Shown here in pieces: positions 1-8,848 of a stretch of DNA of 64,000 bases. The position numbers were made by a program, and so were the translations under genes. The notes beneath the pieces were generated by a model. The model was given only the letters and a program-made list of their open reading frames with translations. It did no database searches and had not been told where the DNA came from. Position 1 is the stretch's first letter, and every line of letters starts with the position of its first letter. The stretch is from Leuconostoc kimchii IMSNU 11154 (GTDB taxonomy: Bacteria > Bacillota > Bacilli > Lactobacillales > Lactobacillaceae): positions 1,938,722-2,002,721 of the forward strand of contig NC_014136.1 in the NCBI RefSeq assembly GCF_000092505.1. Reading direction: 5' to 3'.

Positions 1-335
1 TAGGATTTGCAGGGATTACGTTTGTTAAAAGTAGTTTTGGCTACGATGATACGCTAGATGCCTTTGGCATTCATGGTATCGGTGGTGCTGTTGGTGCCAT
101 TTTAACTGGTGTGTTTGCAGATAAAAATATCGGCGGTGTCGCTGGTTTAGTTAATGGTAATCTGTCATTAGTTTGGAAGCAATTAGTTGCTGTTCTGTTT
201 ACAGTCGCATTTGCTGCAATTGGTACGCTGATCCTAGCAAAAATTACAGCGATCATAGCATCACCATTACGATTGTCAGCAATAGAAGAAGAGAAGGGTT
301 ATGACGCTATTTTACATGATTTAACGGTTGAATGA
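1..335 (+). CDS. amt: Ammonium transporter, C-terminal part (cut by window start)
   Basis: The reading frame is open from position 3 to the TGA at 333-335, so only the C-terminal ~110 residues are present. The stretch DDTLDAFGIHGIGG is the Amt/MEP/Rh signature that contains the second pore histidine, and it is followed by hydrophobic segments typical of the last two or three helices. The cytoplasmic tail is short. Amt proteins conduct ammonium or ammonia through the plasma membrane as trimers. A GlnK/PII partner gene, often adjacent, would lie outside the window if present. The family is clear; the exact paralogue cannot be judged. Confidence 0.9.
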   Translation, partial: GFAGITFVKSSFGYDDTLDAFGIHGIGGAVGAILTGVFADKNIGGVAGLVNGNLSLVWKQLVAVLFTVAFAAIGTLILAKITAIIASPLRLSAIEEEKGYDAILHDLTVE

Positions 336-355
336 CGGGCATGGGCCCGTTTTTT
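335..355 (+). terminator. Rho-independent terminator of amt
   Basis: The arms ACGGGC and GCCCGT pair around a 4-nt loop and are followed by TTTTT. The hairpin starts at the amt stop codon. Confidence 0.75.
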
Positions 356-396
356 GTGTTAAAATTAAAAGAAACACGATAAAGGGGATCTGTAAT

Positions 397-1407
397 TTGT
401 CAGCACAAATACAGCAAATATTTACATTTGAGAATGCAGAACAACAAACAAAGCTTATTGGTGTCAATGATAGCTTTTTACGTTTGATAGAAGAGGGCCT
501 CAGTATTCAATTACATGCACGTGGCGATCAGATGACAATTTCTGGAGATGAAGACAAAGTTCATTTGGCTCACGCTGTGTTACAAGAATTAACCAACTTG
601 ATCAAGCATCAAATTAATATTTCGCCAACGGATGTTGTTAGTGCTGTGACAATGGCACAGCGTGGCACGCTTGATTATTTTGGAGACCTGTATTCTGAAA
701 CGCTCATTAGAGATAATAAGGGACGCGCGGTTCGGGTTAAAAATTTTGGTCAACGACAATATGTGCAAGCCATTCGAAAAAATGATATTACTTTTGGGAT
801 TGGACCTGCTGGCACTGGTAAAACTTACCTCGCTGTTGTGATGGCCATTTCCTCGTTGAAACGAGGTGAGGTTGAGCGTATTATCATTACACGACCAGCA
901 GTTGAAGCCGGTGAATCACTGGGATTTTTACCAGGAGATCTTAAAGAAAAAGTTGATCCTTACCTCAGGCCAATATATGATGCGATGAATGCAATTGTTG
1001 GTGCAGAACAAACACAACGGTTAATGGATCGTGGTGTGATAGAAATTGCACCGTTAGCCTACATGCGTGGTCGAACTTTAGATGATGCATTTATTATTTT
1101 AGATGAAGCACAAAATACGACTAACCAACAGATGAAAATGTTTCTCACGCGTTTTGGATTTGGTTCAAAAATGATTGTGAACGGTGATATTTCACAAATT
1201 GATTTACCTAGAGGTGCGAAATCAGGACTTATTTCGGCACAACGCATATTGAAAGATGTCAATCGTATGTCTTTTGTTAATTTCAGTAGTGCTGATGTTG
1301 TACGTCACCCTGTGGTTGGTCTCATTGTCAACGCTTATGACGCTGCGGAAACAAAATTGGCAGCATTAAAAAAGGAGCAAGGAATCAATGGATTTGGCAA
1401 TAATTGA
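397..1407 (+). CDS. phoH: PhoH-like ATPase
   Basis: The product is 336 residues from a TTG start at 397, which has AAAGGGGA at 381-388 in front of it. An upstream ATG in the same frame at 328 lies before the amt terminator and is unlikely. The protein has a small N-terminal KH-like region and then a P-loop core with Walker A GPAGTGKT and Walker B LDEAQN, the usual PhoH layout. PhoH proteins are cytoplasmic ATPases tied to RNA metabolism; the precise role is not settled. It overlaps ybeY by 20 nt and heads a phoH-ybeY-dgkA-era-recO cluster that is conserved in Firmicutes, pointing to rRNA maturation and ribosome assembly. Confidence 0.9.
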   Translation: MSAQIQQIFTFENAEQQTKLIGVNDSFLRLIEEGLSIQLHARGDQMTISGDEDKVHLAHAVLQELTNLIKHQINISPTDVVSAVTMAQRGTLDYFGDLYSETLIRDNKGRAVRVKNFGQRQYVQAIRKNDITFGIGPAGTGKTYLAVVMAISSLKRGEVERIIITRPAVEAGESLGFLPGDLKEKVDPYLRPIYDAMNAIVGAEQTQRLMDRGVIEIAPLAYMRGRTLDDAFIILDEAQNTTNQQMKMFLTRFGFGSKMIVNGDISQIDLPRGAKSGLISAQRILKDVNRMSFVNFSSADVVRHPVVGLIVNAYDAAETKLAALKKEQGINGFGNN

Positions 1408-1870
1408 CCAAACGAGCAAAGGCGTGAGCCAGTATCATCAGGATTTAGTTAACGCTATTTTGAACTTTTCGGGGACATTTTTAAAACTACCAGACAACAC
1501 AGAAATGTCTGTGACGTTTGTTAACAATGACGAAATCCAACAGTATAATCGTCAATATCGTGGTGTTGACAAACCAACAGATGTCATTAGCTTTGCAATT
1601 GAAGAAGGAGAAGATGATTTTGATATCTTACCAGATCAAGAGTGGGCTAATGATATTGCTAAAAATATTGGCGATATTTTAGTATCCGTGGATGTTATTG
1701 CTTCGCAAGCGACTTACTTAGGTCATAGTTATGAACGTGAACTTGGCTTCCTAGTCGTGCATGGCTTTTTGCACTTAAATGGTTATGATCATATGCTTGG
1801 TGATGCAGAAGAAAAAGAAATGTTTGATTTACAACGAAAGATTTTGGATGATTATGGCCTCAAGAGATAA
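1388..1870 (+). CDS. ybeY: Endoribonuclease YbeY (rRNA maturation factor)
   Basis: The product is 160 residues, normal for the family. The C-terminal half holds the zinc motif HGFLHLNGYDH, with its three histidines. YbeY is a single-strand endoribonuclease involved in 16S rRNA 3' end processing and 70S quality control. The start at 1388 has AAGGAGCAAGGA directly upstream, inside the phoH coding end. It is translationally coupled to phoH upstream and overlaps dgkA downstream. Confidence 0.95.
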   Translation: MDLAIIDQTSKGVSQYHQDLVNAILNFSGTFLKLPDNTEMSVTFVNNDEIQQYNRQYRGVDKPTDVISFAIEEGEDDFDILPDQEWANDIAKNIGDILVSVDVIASQATYLGHSYERELGFLVVHGFLHLNGYDHMLGDAEEKEMFDLQRKILDDYGLKR

Positions 1871-2330
1871 TGAGCGAACAAAATTAGAAGATGTGCCTGA
1901 TCACGTGGCGAAACAAACTGATCGCAATGGCAACTTTTTTAAGGCAATGCGTAATTCATTGAATGGTATTTGGATGATTTTGGTTCGTGAGCGCAATATG
2001 AGAATCCATATTGTACTTGCATTCATGATTCTAGTTGCTGGTTTGCATTACGGGTTATATCGTGCGGATTGGCTATGGGTCACGATGGCAATTTTCATTG
2101 TCATTTTTAGTGAATTTTTAAATACTATCATTGAGGCAGTTGTTGACCTGGTTGTCGAAAAAAAATATCATCCATTGGCAAAACTTGCTAAAGATGTCGC
2201 AGCAGGTGCTGTATTAGTAGCAGTTGGTGTTGAGATTATCATTTTACTGATTATTTTTCAGCCATATGTTTGGCGCCAATTTGGTATTGTCACTAATTTT
2301 TCTGATTTACTGCATCAATTTCAAAAGTAA
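1854..2330 (+). CDS. dgkA: Diacylglycerol/undecaprenol kinase (DgkA family)
   Basis: From the ATG at 1854 the product is 158 residues; a longer frame begins at 1779 inside ybeY but adds a sequence unlike the family. There is a soluble N-terminal stretch of about 40 residues and then three hydrophobic helices. The segment SEFLNTIIEAVVDLV, followed by KLAKDVAAGAVL, is the DgkA signature with its catalytic Glu and Asn. In Gram-positive bacteria this enzyme mainly phosphorylates undecaprenol for cell-wall lipid carrier recycling. It overlaps ybeY by 17 nt and sits before era, the common Firmicutes order. The start is the least certain part. Confidence 0.88.
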   Translation: MASRDNERTKLEDVPDHVAKQTDRNGNFFKAMRNSLNGIWMILVRERNMRIHIVLAFMILVAGLHYGLYRADWLWVTMAIFIVIFSEFLNTIIEAVVDLVVEKKYHPLAKLAKDVAAGAVLVAVGVEIIILLIIFQPYVWRQFGIVTNFSDLLHQFQK

Positions 2331-2360
2331 GTTATTATCAGATAAAGTAATTGTATTGTT

Positions 2361-2422
2361 CTAAGAAACGATTGACGTTTCTTTAGTATAGGAGAAAAGT
2401 CGGCCTAGGCGCCGCATGTATT
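2361..2422 (+). promoter_or_regulatory. era leader: hairpin plus GC-rich insert between Shine-Dalgarno and start
   Basis: AAGAAACG and CGTTTCTT (2363-2383) form an 8-bp hairpin with a 5-nt loop. It is followed by GGAG at 2391-2394, which lies 28 nt before the era ATG. The gap contains CGGC at 2401-2404 and GCCG at 2411-2414, a small GC stem in otherwise AT-rich DNA. Looping out this stem would bring the Shine-Dalgarno to about 14 nt from the start codon. Confidence 0.4.
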
Positions 2423-3334
2423 ATGACAGAAACACAATTCAAATCAGGATTCGTTGCTATTATTGGTCGTCCTAATGTTGGAAAATCAACGCTACTGAAT
2501 CGTATTGTTGGCGAAAAAATAGCCATTATGTCTGATAAAGCACAAACAACACGTAATAAAATTCAAGGTATCTATACAACCGATGCAGCGCAAGTTGTTT
2601 TTATCGATACACCGGGTGTACATAAACCACAAAATTCATTAGGTGATTTTATGGTAAAATCAGCTTTTTCTGCTTTACATGAAGCAGACGCTATCTGGTT
2701 TGTGGTTGATGCCAGCATGCCAAGAGGTCGCGGTGATGATTTTATTATTAATCGCTTGCAAGAGGTTAGCAATACACCAATTTATCTTTTAATTAATAAA
2801 GTTGATTTAATTTCACCACAAGATCTATTAACTATTATTGCAAGTTATCAGACAGATGCTCCTGGATGGACAGAGGTCTTCCCAATTTCGGCACGCGAGG
2901 GGGACAATGTACCAGAATTATTAGATAATATTGTTGCTAATCTTGAAGAAGGACCACAATATTTCGATGCTGACCAATTAACAGATCATCCTGAGCGTTT
3001 CGTTATTGGTGAATTGATTCGTGAAAAGGTATTGCAGCTCACACGACAAGAAGTTCCTCATTCAGTAGCTGTTGTTATTGATAAAATTTCACGTGAGAAT
3101 GAAGAAAAAATTCATATTCAAGCTTCTATTATAGTGGAACGGCCAACGCAAAAAAATATAATCATAGGTAAGCAGGGTGCTATGATTAAAGATATTGGCA
3201 CACGGGCACGAAAAGACATTGAACGGTTAATGGGTGATAAAGTTTTTCTTGAAACTTGGGTTAAAGTTGAGCCTCGTTGGCGTGATCGACCACAAGCTCT
3301 CCAATCCCTTGGTTATAGTAAAGAAGATTATTAA
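2423..3334 (+). CDS. era: GTPase Era
   Basis: The product is 303 residues, the usual Era length. N-terminal G domain: G1 [10 protein letters not shown]3 DTPGVHK, G4 NKVD and a G5-like ISAREG. The C-terminal KH domain follows ([14 protein letters not shown]), which binds the 3' end of 16S rRNA. Era is an essential GTPase for 30S subunit assembly, matching its place beside ybeY. The ATG at 2423 opens directly onto the conserved N-terminus; its Shine-Dalgarno is unusually distant. Confidence 0.97.
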   Translation: MTETQFKSGFVAIIGRPNVGKSTLLNRIVGEKIAIMSDKAQTTRNKIQGIYTTDAAQVVFIDTPGVHKPQNSLGDFMVKSAFSALHEADAIWFVVDASMPRGRGDDFIINRLQEVSNTPIYLLINKVDLISPQDLLTIIASYQTDAPGWTEVFPISAREGDNVPELLDNIVANLEEGPQYFDADQLTDHPERFVIGELIREKVLQLTRQEVPHSVAVVIDKISRENEEKIHIQASIIVERPTQKNIIIGKQGAMIKDIGTRARKDIERLMGDKVFLETWVKVEPRWRDRPQALQSLGYSKEDY

Positions 3335-3377
3335 TCCAATCTACAAGCCAGTCGCCTACAGTAAATCAGAGTAAGTT

Positions 3378-4169
3378 ATGACAGTAATTAACGGGGTTGT
3401 ATTATATACAAGGCAGTATAAAGATAATGATTTGCTAGTTCGTATACTCACAGAAACAGGTGGGCTACGAACTTTTTTGGCTCGGGGAGCGAAACGACCA
3501 AAATCTCATTTATCTGCTGCTACACAGCCTTATACATTAGTCATATTTGAGGGTGCCTTTCCAAAAAGAAATCAAGGACTCGGTTACATTAATGATATAC
3601 AACATATCACTAACTATCCTCGACTGATGGATGATATTGAAGCAAACGCTTATGCGGCACTTATTGTTAGCTTGCTCGATGAAATATTTGAAGAGGGAGA
3701 TCCTTTGACACGTTGGTATAATCAATTAGTGTTGGCCCTGCAAAAATTAAATGAGGGGCTGGATCCGCAAATCATTGCTAATATCTTTGAAATTCAGTTA
3801 CTTGTACCATTAGGTGTAGCCCCAAATTGGCGAGTTGACCCGATTAGTGGCCAATCAGATGGTCGTTTTGACTATTCAGAAAAATATAATGGTATTATTT
3901 CAGAAGCGCATTATGAGCTAGACGATCATCGATTAATGTTAGATCAAAAAACAATGTTTTATTTGCGGCAATTTAGTGTGATTGATCTCAGGCAAATTAA
4001 TCAAATTAGTGTTTCAAATACTACTAAGCGTGGCTTGCAACGGGTGATTGATTACATTTATGAGAGACAAGTTGGTTTAAAGCCACGCGCAAAAACATTT
4101 ATTGAACAAATGCACTTGTGGCAAAATACTTTAAAACAAACGCGTCAAAAAAAAGAGGGGACATCATGA
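3378..4169 (+). CDS. recO: DNA repair protein RecO
   Basis: The product is 263 residues. It begins with the RecO oligonucleotide-binding fold (GVVLYTRQYKDNDLLVRILTE and GGLRTFLARGAKRPKS) and continues with a helical C-terminal domain. RecO loads RecA on SSB-coated single strands in the RecFOR pathway and anneals strands. The usual zinc cysteines of some RecO proteins are not seen. Its stop TGA overlaps the ATG of the asparaginase gene (ATGA), so the two are coupled although functionally unrelated. The Shine-Dalgarno of recO is weak. Confidence 0.93.
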   Translation: MTVINGVVLYTRQYKDNDLLVRILTETGGLRTFLARGAKRPKSHLSAATQPYTLVIFEGAFPKRNQGLGYINDIQHITNYPRLMDDIEANAYAALIVSLLDEIFEEGDPLTRWYNQLVLALQKLNEGLDPQIIANIFEIQLLVPLGVAPNWRVDPISGQSDGRFDYSEKYNGIISEAHYELDDHRLMLDQKTMFYLRQFSVIDLRQINQISVSNTTKRGLQRVIDYIYERQVGLKPRAKTFIEQMHLWQNTLKQTRQKKEGTS

Positions 4170-5134
4170 CAATAAAAAAAATACTTGTATTGCACACAGG
4201 TGGCACTATTTCCATGCATGAGGATGAAGACGGGGATGTTGAAACAGGGATTGAAAATCCGTTAACAGGCGCAAAAATGTCGCTCTCAGATGTGGACTTA
4301 ACCGTTGAAAATATTTTTAATTTGCCGAGTGAGCATATCGGACCAACACATATGTTAGCGCTTCAGCACAGAATTTTGGCTGCGGGCAATGATTTTGATG
4401 GCGTTGTTATTACACATGGTACAGACACACTTGAAGAAACATCTTTTTTTCTTGACAGTACGCTATCTGTTGATTTTCCAATTGTGATCACGGGTGCGAT
4501 GCGCTCTTCCAACGAGTTGGGTTCTGATGGCTTATACAATTATCAATCTGCTTTACGTGTGGCAACAGATAACAGTTCACGTCGACGAGGTGTGCTAATT
4601 GTCATGAATGATGAAATTCATGCTGCACGTTTTGTAACAAAAACACATACGACTAATGTCGCAACCTTTGGCTCACCAATTAGCGGTACTATGGGTATTT
4701 TGACCAAGCGACAAATTATCTATTTTTATGATTTGCCAAAACGTCGTGTCTTATCAGTTGAACATGTTAATAAAAGTATTCCTGTTTTAAAAGCATATGC
4801 CGGAATGGACGGGCAATTATTAGAATTACTTGCTGCTTCAAATATTGATGGGATTGTCATTGAAGCACTTGGTGCCGGTAACCTATCAAAAGAAGCGGCA
4901 AATGGCGTTATTTACCTTTTGTCGCGTCATATACCCGTTGTTATTGTATCGAGAAGCTTTAATGGTGTCGCAGAGCCAGTTTATGATTATTTAGGTGGCG
5001 GCGTACAATTAGAAAAAGCGGGCGCGATTTTTGCAACTAGCATTAACGGTCAAAAAGCACGATTAAAGCTACTTGTTGGATTGGATAACCAATTAAGTAA
5101 TAAAGATTTACGAGATTACTTGCACCAAGTATGA
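4166..5134 (+). CDS. ansA: Type I L-asparaginase
   Basis: The product is 322 residues from the ATG at 4166, preceded by AGAGGGG at 4154-4160; an in-frame ATG further up at 4118 lies in recO and is disfavoured. The N-terminal HTGGTIS contains the nucleophilic Thr, and HGTDTLEET carries the second Thr-Asp pair of the asparaginase active site. There is no signal peptide, so it should act in the cytosol, converting asparagine to aspartate and ammonia. Aspartate is the precursor of the threonine pathway encoded next door, which may be coincidental. Confidence 0.93.
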   Translation: MTIKKILVLHTGGTISMHEDEDGDVETGIENPLTGAKMSLSDVDLTVENIFNLPSEHIGPTHMLALQHRILAAGNDFDGVVITHGTDTLEETSFFLDSTLSVDFPIVITGAMRSSNELGSDGLYNYQSALRVATDNSSRRRGVLIVMNDEIHAARFVTKTHTTNVATFGSPISGTMGILTKRQIIYFYDLPKRRVLSVEHVNKSIPVLKAYAGMDGQLLELLAASNIDGIVIEALGAGNLSKEAANGVIYLLSRHIPVVIVSRSFNGVAEPVYDYLGGGVQLEKAGAIFATSINGQKARLKLLVGLDNQLSNKDLRDYLHQV

Positions 5135-5189
5135 GGCATTTCCTATGTATTCTGAAGTGACTGCATCAGGTACCATAACAATAAAACAT

Positions 5190-5224
5190 AAAAGCCATGA
5201 GACTTCAGTGTCTCATGGCTTTTA
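5190..5224. terminator. Bidirectional terminator between ansA and aspartokinase
   Basis: AAAGCCATGAGAC and GTCTCATGGCTTT pair perfectly around a 6-nt loop, with A residues on the left and T residues on the right. It can end transcription from both converging genes. Confidence 0.85.
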
Positions 5225-6580
5225 TGCTTCAAAAATATTGTCGTAAATAGCTTTAACAGCACGATCTGCTAAATCTGGTTGAATACCAAGCATGATTGAG
5301 ATTTCACTCGCGCCTTGGTTAACCATTTGTAGACTAATATGATTTTCTTTCAATGGGGTGACGATGTCTGTAAGCGCACCAATACGATTACGCATGCCCT
5401 CACCAACAACCATAATAATACCATAGCTAGGTAACCATTTTAAAATATCGGGTTTGATGTCTGATGCAATATCAGCAAGCATACCGTCTACTTGCTCTTG
5501 CGATAAGCGTGTCTTATCAAATATAATAGTTAAATCATCAATTCCGGAGGGCATATGTTCATAAGAGACATTATGTCGCTTGAGTATCTCTAATATGCGT
5601 AATGTAAATCCGACCTCTTTGTTTAACAGATAGCGATGCAAATATAATGCTGAAAAACGATTTGAGTTAGCAATACCTGTTACAGGCCGTGTTTGTTGTA
5701 CCTCTGTTGGTGGGACGATAAAAGTACCAGGCGCATCAGGATCATTAGTATTTTTGATGTTAATACGAATACCACCTTGAATAGCAGGAATGATAGCCTC
5801 ATCATGGAAAACAGCAAAGCCAGCATAGGATAATTCACGCATTTCATCGTAAGTCATTTGTTCTATGGCTGCGGGGTGTTCAATAATGGTCGGGTTAACG
5901 GCATAAATAGCACTAACATCAGTGAAATTTTCATATAAATCGGCACTTAGCCCGCGAGCCATGATTGCCCCTGTGATATCTGAACCACCGCGTGAAAATG
6001 TCGCCATATCACCGTTTTGAGTATAACCAAAAAAGCCAGGGATGATGAGACGTTCGCTAGTTGTTAAATCAAGTTGAGCAATTGTTGTGTAAGACTTGGT
6101 ATTGAATGTGGCTGATCGTGCTTGATCGTCGACTAGCAGACCAATCTCTTTAGGGTCTACAAAACGAGCAGGGACGCCGAGATGACTAAATACCTTAGCA
6201 ACAAGTTGTGCATTTAAATACTCGCCATGCGCTGCAAATGCGGCGTAAAGAAAGTCAAATGAGCGATAGTGCTTTTTAGAGAGGTGATCAATTTGTTCAT
6301 CTATATCAGCTAATTCATAGGCAGGTAAATCAAAATATTTGCCTATGGCATGATAACGGTTTTTGATTGTTTCAATGATATCAGTTGTATCAGTATCCTC
6401 AACGGTTGCTTTTGCATAGGCCAGGAGTAAATCAGTGACCTTTGTGTCATCTTTAAAGCGCTTTCCAGGAGCAGAGACGACAATGACTTTACGGTCTGAG
6501 TCTGATTGAATAATGTCAAAAACACGTTGTAATTGACGGCCATCAGCTAATGATGAGCCGCCAAACTTTGAAACTTTCAT
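5222..6580 (-). CDS. Aspartate kinase
   Basis: The product is 452 residues. The N-terminus MKVSKFGGSSLADG is the aspartokinase signature, and FSRGGSDITGAIMA is the aspartate-binding region. Two ACT-type regulatory domains fill the C-terminal ~150 residues, so feedback control by an aspartate-family amino acid is likely. The enzyme makes aspartyl phosphate for threonine, methionine and lysine synthesis. It is third in a leftward hom-thrB-ask operon; its ATG overlaps the thrB stop by 4 nt. The context points to threonine synthesis. Confidence 0.93.
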   Translation of the reverse strand: MKVSKFGGSSLADGRQLQRVFDIIQSDSDRKVIVVSAPGKRFKDDTKVTDLLLAYAKATVEDTDTTDIIETIKNRYHAIGKYFDLPAYELADIDEQIDHLSKKHYRSFDFLYAAFAAHGEYLNAQLVAKVFSHLGVPARFVDPKEIGLLVDDQARSATFNTKSYTTIAQLDLTTSERLIIPGFFGYTQNGDMATFSRGGSDITGAIMARGLSADLYENFTDVSAIYAVNPTIIEHPAAIEQMTYDEMRELSYAGFAVFHDEAIIPAIQGGIRINIKNTNDPDAPGTFIVPPTEVQQTRPVTGIANSNRFSALYLHRYLLNKEVGFTLRILEILKRHNVSYEHMPSGIDDLTIIFDKTRLSQEQVDGMLADIASDIKPDILKWLPSYGIIMVVGEGMRNRIGALTDIVTPLKENHISLQMVNQGASEISIMLGIQPDLADRAVKAIYDNIFEA

Positions 6581-7461
6581 AGTTCTTCTTCTTTCGTAAT
6601 TGTTAATCCATTGGTATCTTGTTCTAATCGGTACAGATTGCCCGGTAGATTGGCTGCAGTCAACGCGGTTAGCAAAGTAGTCGCCCGATTTTTGGGCACA
6701 ATGGTAATCACTGTTGGTCCTGCACCAGACAAATAAGTACCAGTGATACCGAGTTGATGAGCAATTTGGCGAATAACAGCTAATTGTGGTACGAGTGCAG
6801 ATCGAGCTAATTCATGAAATTGATCTTGTTCAATTAATGAACTGGCAGTATCAAAATGATCTGCGTTTAGCGCAGCAATCAGTGTATTGCTAATCGCACT
6901 TGCCGCAACACTTTGCTTAAAGGGGAGTGTCGCAGGCAGCGCTGTCCGCGCTTCAGAGGTTAACAATTCGTAATTTGGAATAAATGTCACAAAATCAACA
7001 TTTTTCGGTATCTTCAATGGTGCATGGTAAACCTTTGAACCATCATAATAGGCTGATACACCGCCACCAAATAGAGCAGGAGCGACATTATCTGGATGAC
7101 CCTCTAATCTTGTGGCGAACGATAATAGGGCATCATCAGATAATTCCAAGTGATTGATGACGTTCGCCATGGCTAACCCTGCTAAGAGTGCAGAGGAAGA
7201 CGAACCCAAGCCTCGTGCCAAAGGGATGTCAGATTTTACAATGATGTGATGCGGTGTCAATTGAGGTGCTAATAGTAGTGCTTTTTGAACGATAAAATGA
7301 TTTTCATCGTGTGGCATGTCATCATTAAAATCATGATCAACGATCCAGTGGGATGTTTTTTCGTGAATTTCTAGTGTGAGATAGAGTTGTAACGCCACAC
7401 CAAGGGAATCAAAACCAGGGCCAATATTAGCACTAGTTGCAGGAACTTTAATGACTATCAT
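6577..7461 (-). CDS. thrB: Homoserine kinase
   Basis: The product is 294 residues, typical of the family. It is a GHMP kinase: the N-terminus has VPATSANIGPGFDSLG, the ATP loop is PLARGLGSSSSALLAG, and the third motif SGAGPTVITI is near the C-terminus. It phosphorylates L-homoserine for threonine synthase. It overlaps hom by 4 nt upstream and aspartokinase by 4 nt downstream, so translation of all three is coupled. Confidence 0.96.
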   Translation of the reverse strand: MIVIKVPATSANIGPGFDSLGVALQLYLTLEIHEKTSHWIVDHDFNDDMPHDENHFIVQKALLLAPQLTPHHIIVKSDIPLARGLGSSSSALLAGLAMANVINHLELSDDALLSFATRLEGHPDNVAPALFGGGVSAYYDGSKVYHAPLKIPKNVDFVTFIPNYELLTSEARTALPATLPFKQSVAASAISNTLIAALNADHFDTASSLIEQDQFHELARSALVPQLAVIRQIAHQLGITGTYLSGAGPTVITIVPKNRATTLLTALTAANLPGNLYRLEQDTNGLTITKEEEL

Positions 7462-8744
7462 GAGAATATTTTGTACTCCGCAGCTAAATTAATACCATCC
7501 GCATTACGAATAGTTGTTCGAATAACGTTCAATTGTGCATCACTTGAAGGGTGGGTTAGGGCAACTAAGCGGGCAGTGCCATTAGCAGCTGGTGTTTGTT
7601 TAAGATCTGTGAAACTAATTTTGGCGGCAGCAAACATCCCGGTAACTGAGTACATAGCACCAGGTGTGTCATCAACTTCGATGACAATAAAGCGACGCGC
7701 AACGCGTTGCGAAGGTTTAGCTAAATTGAGGTCTTGATTAAAAGAATTAAATGGGTTGCCTGGCGTATTGAGGGCCAAATCAGTGGCAACATTTGTTAAA
7801 TCACTCAACACAGAATTAGCGGTCGGCATTTCACCAGCGCCAGGGCCATACAACATTACCTCGCCAACAGATTCACCATTGACCAAGACAGCATTATTTT
7901 CGTTATGAACGGTGGCTAAGGGATGAGTAAAAGGGACCAAATGTGGTGCCACTTCAATGCTAATAGCCTCTTTAGTATCACCAACGCGTTGCGCGACACC
8001 TAGCAATTTCACAGCATAGCCTAAAGCATTAGCATCTGCGATATCTTTGTCTGTTAAGTTTGAAATACCAGTAATTGCCAAATCACTTAACACGGGTTGA
8101 ACGCCAAAAGCGAAGTTTGATAAAATAATGAGTTTAAAAGCAGCATCAAACCCCTCAACATCGTTCGTTGGATCCGCTTCAGCAAAACCTTTGTCTTGAG
8201 CTAATGCTAAGGCATCACTATAGGATAAATTATTAGTAGCCATTTGCGTTAAGATGAAGTTACTCGTGCCATTAATAATACCAGCTACGCGTGAAATTTC
8301 ATCAGCAGTAAAACTAGTAGACAGTGTTCGTAATATAGGAATACCACCAGCAACGGCAGCTTCAAAGAACAAATCAACACCATTTTCTTTAGCAATAGCC
8401 ACAAGTTCTTGACCACGGCTAGCAATTAAATCCTTATTAGCAGTAACCACATGTTTTTTAGAATTGAGGGCTTGCTTAATAATATCGTATGCTTGATCTA
8501 AGGTCCCCATAACTTCGACAACGATTTGAATATCGGGATTATCTAATATGTCTGTTGGTTGATCCGTAATGGGAAAGTTTTGGACAAATCCTGTCCGTGA
8601 CTTGTTTAAGTTATGTACGACAGCATGTTTCACAATGAGATGTGATCCAGTACGCTTGGTAATTTGTTCTGCGTTTTCTTGTAAAATTTTGACGACACCA
8701 CGGCCGACCGTTCCTAAGCCAAAAAGGCCAATTCCAATATCCAT
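7458..8744 (-). CDS. hom: Homoserine dehydrogenase
   Basis: The product is 428 residues, with an N-terminal Rossmann motif (GLFGLGTVGRGVV). The catalytic core includes AAVAGGIPILR and GIINGTSNFILT, which belong to the family signature. A C-terminal ACT domain (IEVDDTPGAMYSVTGMF) suggests feedback regulation. It reduces aspartate semialdehyde to homoserine. First gene of the leftward operon; AAGGAA lies a few bases before the ATG. The aspartate-semialdehyde dehydrogenase gene is not in the window. Confidence 0.96.
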   Translation of the reverse strand: MDIGIGLFGLGTVGRGVVKILQENAEQITKRTGSHLIVKHAVVHNLNKSRTGFVQNFPITDQPTDILDNPDIQIVVEVMGTLDQAYDIIKQALNSKKHVVTANKDLIASRGQELVAIAKENGVDLFFEAAVAGGIPILRTLSTSFTADEISRVAGIINGTSNFILTQMATNNLSYSDALALAQDKGFAEADPTNDVEGFDAAFKLIILSNFAFGVQPVLSDLAITGISNLTDKDIADANALGYAVKLLGVAQRVGDTKEAISIEVAPHLVPFTHPLATVHNENNAVLVNGESVGEVMLYGPGAGEMPTANSVLSDLTNVATDLALNTPGNPFNSFNQDLNLAKPSQRVARRFIVIEVDDTPGAMYSVTGMFAAAKISFTDLKQTPAANGTARLVALTHPSSDAQLNVIRTTIRNADGINLAAEYKIFS

Positions 8745-8848
8745 AATCCGTTCCTTAATCAGTTATTCTTATAATTCTATCATTTTTATTCATAAAATTG
8801 TAGTTATTTGTTATAATTTAATAAATAAACAAAAGGAAGAAACATAGC
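8745..8848. promoter_or_regulatory. Divergent hom / thrC promoter region
   Basis: This 104-bp AT-rich gap separates the two divergent threonine transcripts. On the plus strand a TATAAT at 8812-8817 has TTCATA 17 bp upstream (8789-8794), a plausible thrC promoter. No T-box leader fits in such a short region. No clear leftward promoter could be fixed by eye. Confidence 0.5.

Noticed and set aside
8745..8848. T-box leader for threonine genes
   Set aside because: The divergent gap is only 104 bp, too short, and no T-box motif is present.
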